DNA of 64,000 nt from Catenibacillus scindens (GCF_014202115.1 NZ_JACHFW010000002.1:124001-188000), one strand, 5' to 3'. Positions 36,347 through 44,689 are shown, counted from the stretch's first letter. The notes: generated from the sequence alone by a model not told the origin. Made by a program: numbers and translations.

Positions 36347-37015
36347 ATGTTTGAACAACTGACCATTAAAAATCTTTATGATCTGAAAGAAACCATTGCC
36401 GCCGATCTGTTTGAAGGACTCACTTATCCATGGGAAGCTCTTCCGAAAATCGGAGAATTTATTATGGCTTTGGGAAATTCCCTCCCGGAAAGCGAATATG
36501 AGAAAAAAGGCGACAATATATGGATCGCAAAAGACGCCGTCATCTATCCGTCAGCAATGATCAAAGGACCGGCGATTATCGGAAAGGGAGCCGAAGTGCG
36601 CCACTGCGCTTTTATACGGGGCAACGCTATTGTGGGAGAGGGAGCCGTAGTCGGCAATTCCACAGAGCTGAAAAATGTAGTTCTATTTAATAAAGTGCAG
36701 GTTCCCCACTACAATTATGTGGGCGATTCCATTTTAGGCCACAAGGCCCACATGGGCGCGGGTTCCATCACCTCCAATGTTAAATCCGACAAAACTCTTG
36801 TGGATGTAGTTGTGGGAGAGGAGCGCATCCATACCGGTCTAAAAAAGTTTGGAGCCATGCTTGGCGATTGCGTGGAAATCGGCTGTAATACCGTTATGAA
36901 TCCGGGAACGGTGATCGGCAAACATTCCAACGTGTATCCGGTGTCCATGGTACGGGGCTTTATCCCTGCAAACCATATCTACAAAAAGCAGGGCGAGGTT
37001 GTAAATAAGCGATGA
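36347..37015 (+). CDS. Left-handed beta-helix (hexapeptide) acyl/nucleotidyl transferase-like protein
   Basis: A 222-residue protein resembling the acetyltransferase half of GlmU. An N-terminal helical region (1-50) is followed by hexapeptide repeats from about 55, with IWIAKDAVIYPSAMIKGPAIIGKG and VGNSTELKNVVLF. The HYNYVGDSILGHKAHMGAG segment is like the GlmU active-site region. No pyrophosphorylase domain is present, so it is an orphan transferase of unknown substrate. It overlaps the CPBP gene in ATGA. Confidence 0.75.
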   Translation: MFEQLTIKNLYDLKETIAADLFEGLTYPWEALPKIGEFIMALGNSLPESEYEKKGDNIWIAKDAVIYPSAMIKGPAIIGKGAEVRHCAFIRGNAIVGEGAVVGNSTELKNVVLFNKVQVPHYNYVGDSILGHKAHMGAGSITSNVKSDKTLVDVVVGEERIHTGLKKFGAMLGDCVEIGCNTVMNPGTVIGKHSNVYPVSMVRGFIPANHIYKKQGEVVNKR

Positions 37016-38049
37016 AAAAAATTTCCACAGCACACTGGCTTTTGGTGTCTATTGTAGTTTTACAGTTTGTGATCAGTCTTGGGCTGGCCGCCGCGATCCG
37101 TTTTCTGCCTGTGACCATTCCTGTGTGGGCGGTGCTTCTCATTTCACAGGTGTCACTGATCCTCCCGCTGACCCTGTACTGCGCCATCACCCGGTCCAAC
37201 CCTCTAACGCTGATTCGTTTTAAAAAGACAAAGCCGGTCAATGTCATTATGGCTTTGCTTGTCATGACTCTGTCCTATCCGGTGATCATCCTGCTGAATT
37301 TTATTTCCATGCTTTTTGTGGACAACGCCATGGCCAGCGTCCTGCCATCAGCGCTGGATCTCGGTCTTATACCAGCGGTAATCTTAATGGCACTGCTTCC
37401 CGCCATTATTGAAGAATCCGTTTTTCGCGGAAGCTTGTACAACACTTACAGCCTCCGCAGGCCCCTGGCCGGCGTATTTTTCAGCGCCTTTTTATTCGGT
37501 CTCATGCACATGAACTTTAATCAGATGCCTTATGCCTTTTTTCTGGGCATTATCATGGCCCTTATGCTGGAAGCTACGGACTCCATCATAACAACGATGA
37601 TCATGCATTTTTCTCTTAATGGATTTACAACCGTTTTAAGCTTTTTTACCGCCCAGAGCGGCGTGTCCACCCAGGCTGGCGCAAATTTCAAGGAGACTCT
37701 TTTAGAGACTTACAGGGAGACATTGGCAGCCCAGGATTTCAGCGGTTTAAGCCCTGAAGAAATTGATGCCATGGCTGAAAATATGCTCCCTATGGCACTG
37801 GGTATAGTCATCGGTATCCTTGCGGTCATCGCCATTGCGGCACTGGCCGCCGTCCTCGCCTTAATTTACGCCACCTTCCGAATCAACGGCCGCCGTCCGG
37901 GAGAGGTTCTTCTGGCAAAACATGTGGAAAACGATTATGTCCAGGGTTTTCACGGAAAAATGCGAAAAAACGCTATGCTGGATCTGCCTGTAATCCTGTT
38001 TATCATTTATGGGTTGGAAGAGTGTATACGCAGCGCGGTCATGATGTAG
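37012..38049 (+). CDS. CPBP family intramembrane metalloprotease
   Basis: A 345-residue membrane protein with about eight hydrophobic helices. The glutamate motif EESVFR (Glu134, Glu135, Arg139), His166 in GLMHMNFNQ and a third His in IMHFSLN are the CPBP (CAAX protease and bacteriocin-processing) active-site residues. It starts within the stop of the hexapeptide gene (ATGA), which indicates translational coupling. The substrate is unknown. Confidence 0.87.
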   Translation: MKKISTAHWLLVSIVVLQFVISLGLAAAIRFLPVTIPVWAVLLISQVSLILPLTLYCAITRSNPLTLIRFKKTKPVNVIMALLVMTLSYPVIILLNFISMLFVDNAMASVLPSALDLGLIPAVILMALLPAIIEESVFRGSLYNTYSLRRPLAGVFFSAFLFGLMHMNFNQMPYAFFLGIIMALMLEATDSIITTMIMHFSLNGFTTVLSFFTAQSGVSTQAGANFKETLLETYRETLAAQDFSGLSPEEIDAMAENMLPMALGIVIGILAVIAIAALAAVLALIYATFRINGRRPGEVLLAKHVENDYVQGFHGKMRKNAMLDLPVILFIIYGLEECIRSAVMM

Positions 38050-38421
38050 ATGCACTGTGTAAAATGTCCCATAGAAAATCTATTTTCACTGTTCTTCTAT
38101 TAAGGTTGCTAATTTCGTCAAAAAATGCAAAAAAGGCTGGACGAATTGAAAAAAAAGTGAGAAAATAGAGCCATGTATGATGATTATTTAAAGTAAACGG
38201 CAAATATATTTGTCGATTACTTTAAACCCTCCGGGGAATGCACACGATTTTTGTAAGGAAAGATCTGCGCTTCGCGCAGCAAAAATCGGCGCAGGAAACG
38301 TCATATTAAAAATTATTATAACGTTTCCTATAACAATCATACGCCTGTGTCAGGCATAAGACCTGCCCGATATCTGTTTCGGCGGGTACTTAAAATTTCA
38401 TATTTTGAAAGGAGTCTCAAA
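38050..38421 (+). other. Structured leader region before the NifU-like/GGGtGRT pair
   Basis: A 372-base gap. It has AATTTCGTC/GACGAATT at 38111-38147, an AAAGTAA/TTACTTT stem enclosing CAAATATATTTG at about 38190-38224, the repeat at 38223-38328 and an ACCTGCCCGA/TCGGCGGGT hairpin near 38362-38391 shortly before AAAGGAG. No protein gene is supported. The concentration of hairpins suggests a regulatory 5' leader. Confidence 0.5.
38223..38328 (+). repeat. Structured repeat, family C copy 1
   Basis: About 106 bp starting TAAACCCTCCGGGG. CGATTTTTG and CAAAAATCG form a stem enclosing CTGCGCTTCGCGCAG, followed by GAAACGTCATA and an AT-rich arm ending AACGTTTCC. It aligns through its length with 62874-62978. 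Both copies lie in the leader of the following gene, in the same orientation. Confidence 0.8.
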
Positions 38422-39114
38422 ATGATTTATTCACATGAAGTAGAAATGATGTGTCCTGTGGCTCAGGGTGTAAACCACGGTGCCGCGCCAATCCCAGAAG
38501 AAGCAAAATGGGTAAAAGCAAAAGAGATTAAAGATATTTCCGGTTTAACACACGGTGTTGGCTGGTGCGCTCCTCAGCAGGGTACCTGCAAACTCACATT
38601 AAACGTTAAAGACGGTATTATCCAGGAAGCTCTTGTAGAGACCATCGGATGTTCAGGTATGACTCATTCCGCAGCCATGGCTTCTGAAATTCTTCCCGGA
38701 AGAACTCTTCTTGAAGCTCTGAACACAGACCTTGTATGTGATGCCATTAACACAGCTATGAGAGAACTGTTTTTACAGATCGTATACGGACGTTCCCAGT
38801 CTGCGTTCTCCGAAGACGGACTTCCAGTAGGTGCCGGCCTTGAAGACCTTGGAAAAGGCCTTCGCTCTCAGGTAGGTACAATGTACGGCACATTGAAGAA
38901 AGGCCCCCGTTATCTTGAAATGGCAGAGGGCTATGTCACAGGTATCGCCTTAAACGAGGACGATGAGATCATCGGATACCAGTACATCAGCTTCGGCAAA
39001 ATGATGGATTTCATTAAAAACGGTGATGACGCCAACACTGCCCTTGAAAAAGCAAAAGGTCAGTACGGCCGTGTGGATGACGCTGTAAAGATTATTGACC
39101 CAAGAAAAGAATAA
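38422..39114 (+). CDS. NifU-like iron-sulfur scaffold protein
   Basis: A 230-residue protein with a NifU/IscU N-terminal type fold. Cys49 and Cys56 lie in GVGWCAPQQGTCKL, Cys77 in IGCSGMTHSAAMASEIL, which aligns with the GCGA motif of IscU, and Cys11 near the start. It is longer than IscU. ATG 38422 follows AAAGGAG; earlier in-frame starts run through the leader. It is paired, 20 bases apart, with the GGGtGRT gene, an association seen across anaerobes. Codon use (GGT, TCT, GAA) suggests high expression. Confidence 0.8.
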   Translation: MIYSHEVEMMCPVAQGVNHGAAPIPEEAKWVKAKEIKDISGLTHGVGWCAPQQGTCKLTLNVKDGIIQEALVETIGCSGMTHSAAMASEILPGRTLLEALNTDLVCDAINTAMRELFLQIVYGRSQSAFSEDGLPVGAGLEDLGKGLRSQVGTMYGTLKKGPRYLEMAEGYVTGIALNEDDEIIGYQYISFGKMMDFIKNGDDANTALEKAKGQYGRVDDAVKIIDPRKE

Positions 39115-39134
39115 TTCGTTCGGAGGTATAGAAA

Positions 39135-40145
39135 ATGGCTTTATTTGAATCCTATGAGAGAAGAATTGATAAAATCAATGCGGTATTAAACAGCTATGGC
39201 ATCGCTTCCATCGAAGAAGCTGAAAAGATCACAAAAGATGCCGGCCTTGACGTATATAATCAGGTAAAAAAGATCCAGCCCATCTGTTTTGAGAATGCGT
39301 GCTGGGCATACACTGTAGGCGCTGCCATCGCCATCAAAAAAGGATGTAAGAGAGCAGCAGACGCTGCAGCCGCTATCGGCGAAGGTCTTCAGGCTTTCTG
39401 TATCCCCGGTTCTGTTGCCGACCAGCGTAAAGTAGGTCTTGGCCACGGCAACCTTGGCAAGATGCTCCTGGAAGAGGAAACTGACTGCTTCTGCTTCCTG
39501 GCCGGCCATGAGTCTTTTGCTGCTGCTGAGGGCGCTATCGGTATCGCAGAAAAAGCAAACAAAGTTCGTAAAAAACCCCTCCGCGTTATCCTTAACGGTC
39601 TTGGAAAAGACGCAGCTCAGATCATTTCCAGAATTAACGGTTTTACATATGTTGAGACAGAATACGATTACTATACAGGTGAATTAAAAGAAGTTTTCAG
39701 AAAAGCCTACTCTGACGGACTTCGCTCCAAAGTAAACTGCTATGGTGCCAACGATGTTCGTGAAGGCGTTGCCATCATGTGGAAAGAGGGCGTGGATGTA
39801 TCCATTACAGGTAACTCTACAAACCCGACACGTTTCCAGCATCCGGTTGCAGGCACATATAAGAAAGAATGTGTGGAAGCCGGCAAGAAGTATTTCTCCG
39901 TTGCTTCCGGCGGTGGCACAGGCCGTACACTTCATCCGGATAACATGGCTGCCGGCCCTGCTTCCTACGGTATGACAGATACTATGGGACGTATGCACTC
40001 TGACGCTCAGTTTGCCGGTTCCTCTTCCGTACCGGCTCACGTTGAGATGATGGGTCTGATCGGCATGGGCAACAACCCAATGGTTGGTGCTACTGTAGCT
40101 GTAGCTGTTTCTGTTGAGGAAGCTGCGAAAGCTGGGAAATTTTAA
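39135..40145 (+). CDS. GGGtGRT family protein, function unknown
   Basis: A 336-residue member of the family named for its GGGTGRT motif, here at residues 259-265 within ASGGGTGRTLHPDN. The protein has eight cysteines (51, 56, 71, 89, 118, 120, 202, 246), unusual for a soluble enzyme of this size, and GHGNLGKM and NSTNPTRFQHP segments. It is encoded right after a NifU-like scaffold, so a role with an iron-sulfur cluster is likely but unproven. CGGAGG precedes the start. Codon use suggests high expression. Confidence 0.85.
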   Translation: MALFESYERRIDKINAVLNSYGIASIEEAEKITKDAGLDVYNQVKKIQPICFENACWAYTVGAAIAIKKGCKRAADAAAAIGEGLQAFCIPGSVADQRKVGLGHGNLGKMLLEEETDCFCFLAGHESFAAAEGAIGIAEKANKVRKKPLRVILNGLGKDAAQIISRINGFTYVETEYDYYTGELKEVFRKAYSDGLRSKVNCYGANDVREGVAIMWKEGVDVSITGNSTNPTRFQHPVAGTYKKECVEAGKKYFSVASGGGTGRTLHPDNMAAGPASYGMTDTMGRMHSDAQFAGSSSVPAHVEMMGLIGMGNNPMVGATVAVAVSVEEAAKAGKF

Positions 40146-40211
40146 GAAATCCAGTAAAATCAAGGGTTATAGACGTTAATAGAAATGATAAAAAGTGCCA
40201 AAAAAAGGGTC

Positions 40212-40257
40212 ATTGGTACATTATTGGTACATTATTAGCACATCATATTGGTACATT
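40212..40257. repeat. Iterated ATTGGTACATT boxes, candidate integrase arm sites
   Basis: ATTGGTACATT occurs at 40212, 40223 and 40247, with a degenerate ATTAGCACATC at 40234, spaced 11 to 13 bp. They lie between the GGGtGRT stop and the 3' end of the integrase gene, where arm-type binding sites and the attachment core would be expected. Confidence 0.6.
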
Positions 40258-40288
40258 GATCCTGAGTATGCCTGACTGGAAAAACACG

Positions 40289-41539
40289 CTATTTTATTTT
40301 TTCAATTTCAGTCTTTAGCCAGTCAATATTTCGATGGGTGTAAACCCTCTCAGTTAAGTCGGTTATTTCGTGGCCTACGATGTACTTGATGGCATATTCG
40401 TCCACTTCATACTTTTTAGCCATTGTTATGAAGTGGGCCCTGCCATCGTGGGCTCTATGGGCTTCGTTAAGGTTAAGTGTGTGTTTGATTTTCTCGAAGC
40501 GATGCCTGTATTTATCGTAGGTCATGAAATAATTATTATGTCTTGATGTATCGCAGCAATTAAACAACCGGTCGCTGCCAATGCTTTGAGCTTCATCGTA
40601 CCGTTTTACAACAAGGTCCAATATTTTATGGTGTATAGGAACTGTACGGTCGGTCCCGGCTCTGGTTTTCATTCCGCCGACTATGATCTTTTTTTCAAGA
40701 TCAACATTTTTTAGACGGATCAGACCAAGCTCCTGAGGACGCCATCCGGTATAGCATTGTATAAGCAGTACGTCTATGAAGTCGATTTTATATAAATTCT
40801 CCCACAATCGTTTCATTTCTTCATCGGAAAAAGGTATGTGGGCGTTTTTATTTGTCTCCATCTGGACTTTTAAATCTCTTGACAGATCAAATGTCCGCGC
40901 ATAATTTGTCTGCACCACTTCATGCTCGACCGCGTAGTCCAGCATCAGGTTAAACAAGGACTTTATCCGTCCCTTTGTTGAATCTCCCGGAAATTTCTTT
41001 TTACCGTCTTTATCGAGTATATAACCGTCTTCGATGCAGCCTTTGATATGCCTGGCTTTCAGTTCCTTAACCGGCATAGAGTAAACCGAGCTGCAATAGG
41101 CCCAGGCTGCTGTGATTGTCCGCACACTGGACATGGTCTTTAATGTTTCAAAATATTTTTTGCTCCATTTCTCATACAATTCTTTGACGCTTATAAATTT
41201 ATCAATATCATAAGGATTTTCATGATATTTGACCAGGGCTTCATACGCCTCGTTGTAGGTTTTAAAAAACGCCTTGGGTTTTAAAAGTTTTGTTATTGGT
41301 CTTCCCTCTGGTGTTTTCCCAACCGTAATTCTCACTCTAAAACGATTTCTAAGATTTTGATCCTTAATCTCAACAATGCTTCCGAAACCATTAGGGAGCC
41401 TCATCCGTTTTTTGCTGGTTGAATGACGGATTTTTTGAATTGCGCATTTATCAATAGGGTAGCCGCAATGGGGACATTGGATCGCTTTGTCACTGATCCA
41501 GCATGTAAGAACTGTAAAGAAAGAACTCTTTACTGCCAT
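40289..41539 (-). CDS. Tyrosine recombinase / integrase
   Basis: A 416-residue site-specific recombinase. The catalytic set is visible: Arg in GWRPQELGLIRL, Lys in GGMKTRAGTDRTVPIH, HDGRAHF, GHEITDLTERVYTH with the His and Tyr nucleophile. An N-terminal zinc ribbon is only half present (CPHCGYPI, but the first CPxC pair has become LTCWISDKA), and no ribosome site precedes the ATG at 41539, so the start or integrity of the N-terminus is doubtful. It faces the left boundary of the accessory island. Confidence 0.85.
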   Translation of the reverse strand: MAVKSSFFTVLTCWISDKAIQCPHCGYPIDKCAIQKIRHSTSKKRMRLPNGFGSIVEIKDQNLRNRFRVRITVGKTPEGRPITKLLKPKAFFKTYNEAYEALVKYHENPYDIDKFISVKELYEKWSKKYFETLKTMSSVRTITAAWAYCSSVYSMPVKELKARHIKGCIEDGYILDKDGKKKFPGDSTKGRIKSLFNLMLDYAVEHEVVQTNYARTFDLSRDLKVQMETNKNAHIPFSDEEMKRLWENLYKIDFIDVLLIQCYTGWRPQELGLIRLKNVDLEKKIIVGGMKTRAGTDRTVPIHHKILDLVVKRYDEAQSIGSDRLFNCCDTSRHNNYFMTYDKYRHRFEKIKHTLNLNEAHRAHDGRAHFITMAKKYEVDEYAIKYIVGHEITDLTERVYTHRNIDWLKTEIEKIK

Positions 41540-41642
41540 GTAACTTGCGATAAATATGATAATTAAAAAAAAGGAGTTAAGGAGGCTAAGGACTACAACA
41601 AAATGAAAAGCAAATTTGATCCGAGATTCTCGTGGTAAAAAC

Positions 41643-41671
41643 TTGAGATAAGAACGACACTATGTTAAAAT
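41643..41671 (+). promoter_or_regulatory. Promoter of the Uma2-family gene
   Basis: TTGAGA at 41643-41648 and TAAAAT at 41666-41671 with 17-bp spacing, followed by AAGGGGTGA and ATG at 41693. Confidence 0.65.
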
Positions 41672-41692
41672 ACAACAAAAGGGGTGATTTTT

Positions 41693-42232
41693 ATGCCATT
41701 GGAACAGAAGAAACAATATACTGTTGATGATATTTACGCATTGCCGGACGGTGTGAGAGCTGAGCTTATTGACGGAGAAATGTATATGATGGCGCCGCCG
41801 GGACTGACACATCAGAATATTTCCGCATTCTTGCATAATACGATTTACTCTTATATACATTCAAAACATGGAGAATGTGTAGCATTAGCAGCACCCTTTG
41901 CAGTTTTCCTTAACGATGACGATCAAACTTATGTTGAGCCGGATATTTCAGTTATTTGCGATAAGTCCAAGCTGGATGAAAAAGGCTGTCACGGCGCTCC
42001 GGATTGGGTGATCGAGATTGTCTCACAGAGCAGCCGATCCAGAGATTATTTAACAAAATTATTCAAATATCAGACTGCTGGGGTAAGAGAATACTGGATT
42101 GTAGATCCCATTAGCAATCAAGTAATTGTATACCAGTTCGAGACCGGAAATGTGGCATCATACCCATTTGCTGATGAAATCCCGGTTGGAATCTATGACG
42201 GTGATTTGAGGCTCCAGATAAAAACAGAATAG
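41693..42232 (+). CDS. Uma2 family (DUF820) putative PD-(D/E)XK endonuclease
   Basis: A 179-residue protein. It has DDIYALPDGVRAELIDGEMY at the start and the nuclease-like core EPDISVIC, WVIEIVSQSSRSRDYLTKL, FKYQTAGVREYWIVDP. The family has a restriction-endonuclease-like fold; its function is not settled. ATG 41693 follows AAGGGGTGA. A gapped relic of a second copy lies at 46066-46150, so the gene has been duplicated and one copy lost. Base composition is A+T-richer than the flanking chromosome. Confidence 0.82.
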   Translation: MPLEQKKQYTVDDIYALPDGVRAELIDGEMYMMAPPGLTHQNISAFLHNTIYSYIHSKHGECVALAAPFAVFLNDDDQTYVEPDISVICDKSKLDEKGCHGAPDWVIEIVSQSSRSRDYLTKLFKYQTAGVREYWIVDPISNQVIVYQFETGNVASYPFADEIPVGIYDGDLRLQIKTE

Positions 42233-42246
42233 AGAAATTATTATTT

Positions 42247-42284
42247 AAAGAGTCTTACGATTAGATTTATAGGACTCTTTTTTA
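42247..42284 (+). terminator. Terminator after the Uma2 gene
   Basis: AAAGAGTC and GACTCTTT pair around an 18-base loop, running into six T. Confidence 0.7.
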
Positions 42285-42297
42285 TTGAAAGAAAAGT

Positions 42298-42372
42298 AGA
42301 GGAATATTGTCATGGCTGTCCAAAATTTGAAGCTGATGTAGATAAAGATATTTTATATGCGTCTGCCTAGCT
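42298..42372 (+). pseudogene. Short coding remnant
   Basis: A frame ending at 42372 reads VEEYCHGCPKFEADVDKD followed by a few residues and a stop, with a CxxC motif and no start or ribosome site. It looks like the 3' end of a lost gene. The following stretch to 42535 holds no recognisable gene. I cannot name the parent. Confidence 0.3.
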
Positions 42373-42535
42373 CCATTCAAAGGCTATGCCGTCTTTTCCT
42401 GTCTTTGCGGCTATACAGCACCACTCGCTTTAGGCGGTGTATCTGCTGAAAAACCACTTTATCATAGTGCAGGGCGACGGGGATTCTGGTATAATAAGAA
42501 TGTATTCGTACGACCTTTCAAAATTAGCAGGCTAC

Positions 42536-42794
42536 ATTAGAATGATGTTGAGGTCAAATTAAAATTTGACCTCATGATACCACGGATCGCTCCGTGCTAT
42601 CGCACTCTCGCGTCTCCGCTCCGCTGCGGTCGGCGCTGGGCAGGCGTCACTGGCGCCTAGCGCCCTAAAAACATTCGAAATCGCTCATTTTTCTCCGAAA
42701 AATGGCTCTTTCTCATGTTTTTGCGGGTCAAGTAGACATGCTTTTTCATACAAGTATGAAACGCATGTCTATTTGACCCTGGTATCATTAGAAT
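42536..42794. mobile_element. 243-bp MITE with 16-bp ends and 8-bp duplication
   Basis: The element 42544-42786 begins GATGTTGAGGTCAAAT and ends ATTTGACCCTGGTATC (imperfect inverted repeats), with ATTAGAAT on both sides (42536-42543, 42787-42794). Each end also folds into its own hairpin (AGGTCAAATT/AATTTGACCT and GACATGC/GCATGTC). Read on the minus strand, its centre carries GAGCCATTTTTCGGAGAAAA, the core of repeat family B. It has no coding capacity. Confidence 0.8.
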
Positions 42795-42810
42795 ACAGAA
42801 ATCAAAATGA

Positions 42811-42972
42811 TTACAATTTTCCATTGGTGCCATGATTGGGATGCTGGTTCCAAAAGACAGAAAAAAGACCGTCTTTGACATTGGCGCTGCGGCATTCCCT
42901 GCAACATATCTTCCGCTGATGGTGAAATTTTTCCGCACATGGCAGGCGGAAGAACAGGAGAAAACAGTATGA
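42811..42972 (+). pseudogene. 3' fragment of a gene cut off near the MITE
   Basis: An open frame ending at the TGA 42970-42972 reads IGAMIGMLVPKDRKKTVFDI and ends FFRTWQAEEQEKTV. It lacks a start with a ribosome site and is preceded by a stop 25 bases after the MITE. It overlaps the next gene in ATGA, as an intact operon would. It appears to be the tail of a truncated small protein gene. Confidence 0.45.
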
Positions 42973-43133
42973 ACAATGAAAAAGTTTATAGCATGAACTT
43001 CAGCAAAATCTATCCGCTTCTGGTCAGCAAAGCTCAGAAAAAAGGGCGTACATTAGAGGAGGTGACGCAGGTCATCACCTGGCTGACCGGATATACCGCA
43101 GAAGAAATTGAAAAGGCTGCGGTTCAGCCATAA
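42969..43133 (+). CDS. Truncated DUF2200 family protein
   Basis: A 54-residue protein that matches the N-terminal half of DUF2200 proteins (about 115 residues): KVYSMNFSKIYPLLVSKAQK and VTQVITWLTGYTAEEIE. It then stops after EKAAVQP. The start overlaps the previous frame in ATGA. The missing second half suggests decay in the island. AAGGAGG at its end serves the next gene. Confidence 0.6.
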   Translation: MNNEKVYSMNFSKIYPLLVSKAQKKGRTLEEVTQVITWLTGYTAEEIEKAAVQP

Positions 43134-43147
43134 GGAGGTGGAATGCC

Positions 43148-43555
43148 ATGTGGGAATGCCCAAAATGCGGACGAAAGTTTAAGAATACCAATCAAAGCCA
43201 TTACTGCGGTACTGCCCCGCAGAGCATTGAGGAATACATTGCACAGCAGCCGGAAGATGCCCGGCCGTATCTCCGCCAGATCAATGAAGCCATCAAAAAC
43301 GCACTGCCTGACGCTGTGCAAAAAATTTCATGGAGTATGCCGACTTACTGGAAAAATCGGAACCTGATCCAGTTTGCAGCAGCTAAAAAGCACATCGGGC
43401 TGTATCCCGGCCCTGCGGCGGTAGAAGCCTTTGCAGACCGGCTGCAAGGATACAAAACCAGCAAGGGGACCATCCAGCTCCCCTATAACAAACCGCTACC
43501 GCTTGGTCTGATTGGTGATCTTGCGGCATGGTGCGGAAAGGAGTTCGGAAAATAA
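43148..43555 (+). CDS. DUF1801 (YdhG/iron chaperone-like) protein
   Basis: A 135-residue protein with an N-terminal zinc-binding motif (CPKCGRKF then HYCG) and a DUF1801 domain (SIEEYIAQQPEDARPYL, ISWSMPTYWKN, HIGLYPGPAAVEAF). The family has a frataxin-like fold; iron binding is suggested for some members. ATG 43148 follows AAGGAGG by nine bases; a closer ATG at 43143 is out of frame. It overlaps the next gene in TAATG. Confidence 0.8.
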   Translation: MWECPKCGRKFKNTNQSHYCGTAPQSIEEYIAQQPEDARPYLRQINEAIKNALPDAVQKISWSMPTYWKNRNLIQFAAAKKHIGLYPGPAAVEAFADRLQGYKTSKGTIQLPYNKPLPLGLIGDLAAWCGKEFGK

Positions 43556-43932
43556 TGGACACGGACACACTTCTTTTCTTTGAAGGACACATGGACGCCC
43601 TTTTGCTTTATGAAAAACTGGAAGAACGGATTTTAAAGGAAATCGACAATGTGCGCATCGAGGCACAGAAAAGCCAGATTTCCTTTTATAACAAGCATAT
43701 GTTTGCCTGCGTGTCGTTTGCACGGGTTCGTAAAAAGAAGGATTGCCCAGAAAGTTATATTGTGGTGACTTTCGGCTTGAAGTATAGGAAGGAATCTCCC
43801 CGGATCGACATTGCCACCGAGCCTTACCCCCACCGTTGGACGCACCATCTGCTTATTTTCAAGCCAGATGAAATTGATGAGGAACTGATAGGCTGGATCA
43901 AGGAAGCGGCGGATTTTGCTTGCCAAAAATAG
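43555..43932 (+). CDS. DUF5655 family protein
   Basis: A 125-residue protein beginning MDTDTLLFFEGHMDALLLYE. The segments KSQISFYNKHMFACVSF and YPHRWTHHLLIF match the DUF5655 type, of unknown function. Its ATG shares bases with the stop of the DUF1801 gene, so the two are coupled. They often travel together in Firmicute accessory regions. Confidence 0.7.
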   Translation: MDTDTLLFFEGHMDALLLYEKLEERILKEIDNVRIEAQKSQISFYNKHMFACVSFARVRKKKDCPESYIVVTFGLKYRKESPRIDIATEPYPHRWTHHLLIFKPDEIDEELIGWIKEAADFACQK

Positions 43933-44143
43933 TATCTAACTTCACTTCATGGAAACAAAACGAAGGAGCGTACTGGAATGAAAGAAGCTCTTGGGAAGAA
44001 TATGAACGAGCCAAGATGGTATACCGTCCGCAATGCGAAAAATCTATAAATGTACCGCTGATTTCATAAGTAACTGTTTCGTGTTGAGGCTTGCCGCGTT
44101 TTGGCAAAAATTCGTTATCTTTATGCTTTTGTTTTCCTTCCAT
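43898..44143 (-). CDS. Possible small ORF or gene remnant
   Basis: An 81-codon minus-strand frame beginning MEGKQKHKDNEFLPKRGK. The first 40 codons look protein-like but the rest overlaps the DUF5655 3' end and reads poorly. I do not recognise it. It may be the 5' fragment of a mobile-element gene. Confidence 0.2.
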   Translation of the reverse strand: MEGKQKHKDNEFLPKRGKPQHETVTYEISGTFIDFSHCGRYTILARSYSSQELLSFQYAPSFCFHEVKLDTIFGKQNPPLP

Positions 44144-44425
44144 TCCTTACTCTCTGATACGGGGACGTTTTAGAAATGCCAAAAGTATGAAAAAGAAATT
44201 TTTGGTTGGTTGATAGAAAATTATGATTGTGCTACACTAAATTCAAGCAGATATTCTTTGAAAAATGAAAGAAGTGATTAATATGTGCATAAATGAAAAA
44301 AGGAAAAATGATGTTTTCCTCCATGCAAAGCCAGTAGATTGCGACATTTGCATGGAGTAATCATAGTCGCAGAATAGAAATGCTGGCTTTGCCACTTGAC
44401 TATCATATCAAGGAGGAAAGTCCGC
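43933..44425 (+). other. Degenerate A+T-rich intergenic region
   Basis: No intact gene is supported on the plus strand. A short frame near 43979-44050 and a 25-codon frame at 44283-44360 (MCINEKRKNDVFLHAKPVDC then DICME) are possible remnants. CTCCATGCAAA and TTTGCATGGAG form a perfect 11-bp hairpin around 44318-44356. Composition is unlike the chromosomal flanks. Confidence 0.4.
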
Positions 44426-44689
44426 ATGAAGTATTTTAATGCAAAACTGATTCTTCCAGACGCATTGGTAAAAGAATTACAGAATTATGTTCAGGGTGGA
44501 TATATCTATATTCCTATCGAACAGGAGCAGAAAAAGCGTTGGGGAGAAGTTTCCGGCTATCGGCAAGAATTGGAACAACGGAATGAACAAATAAAAAGAA
44601 AGTACCAGAATGGCGTTTCTATGGAATGCCTGTCTGAAAAATATGGTTTATCTCTTTATGCTGTTCGGAAAATTATATATCAGAAATAA
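44426..44689 (+). CDS. CD3324-type helix-turn-helix protein (Mor-like)
   Basis: An 87-residue DNA-binding protein. LPDALVKELQNYVQGGYIYI at the start and the C-terminal helix-turn-helix (QNGVSMECLSEKYGLSLYAV) match small Mor-activator-like proteins found in clostridia. AAGGAGG lies five bases before ATG 44426. It precedes an Ntn-hydrolase-like gene and may control it or an element function. Confidence 0.7.
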   Translation: MKYFNAKLILPDALVKELQNYVQGGYIYIPIEQEQKKRWGEVSGYRQELEQRNEQIKRKYQNGVSMECLSEKYGLSLYAVRKIIYQK

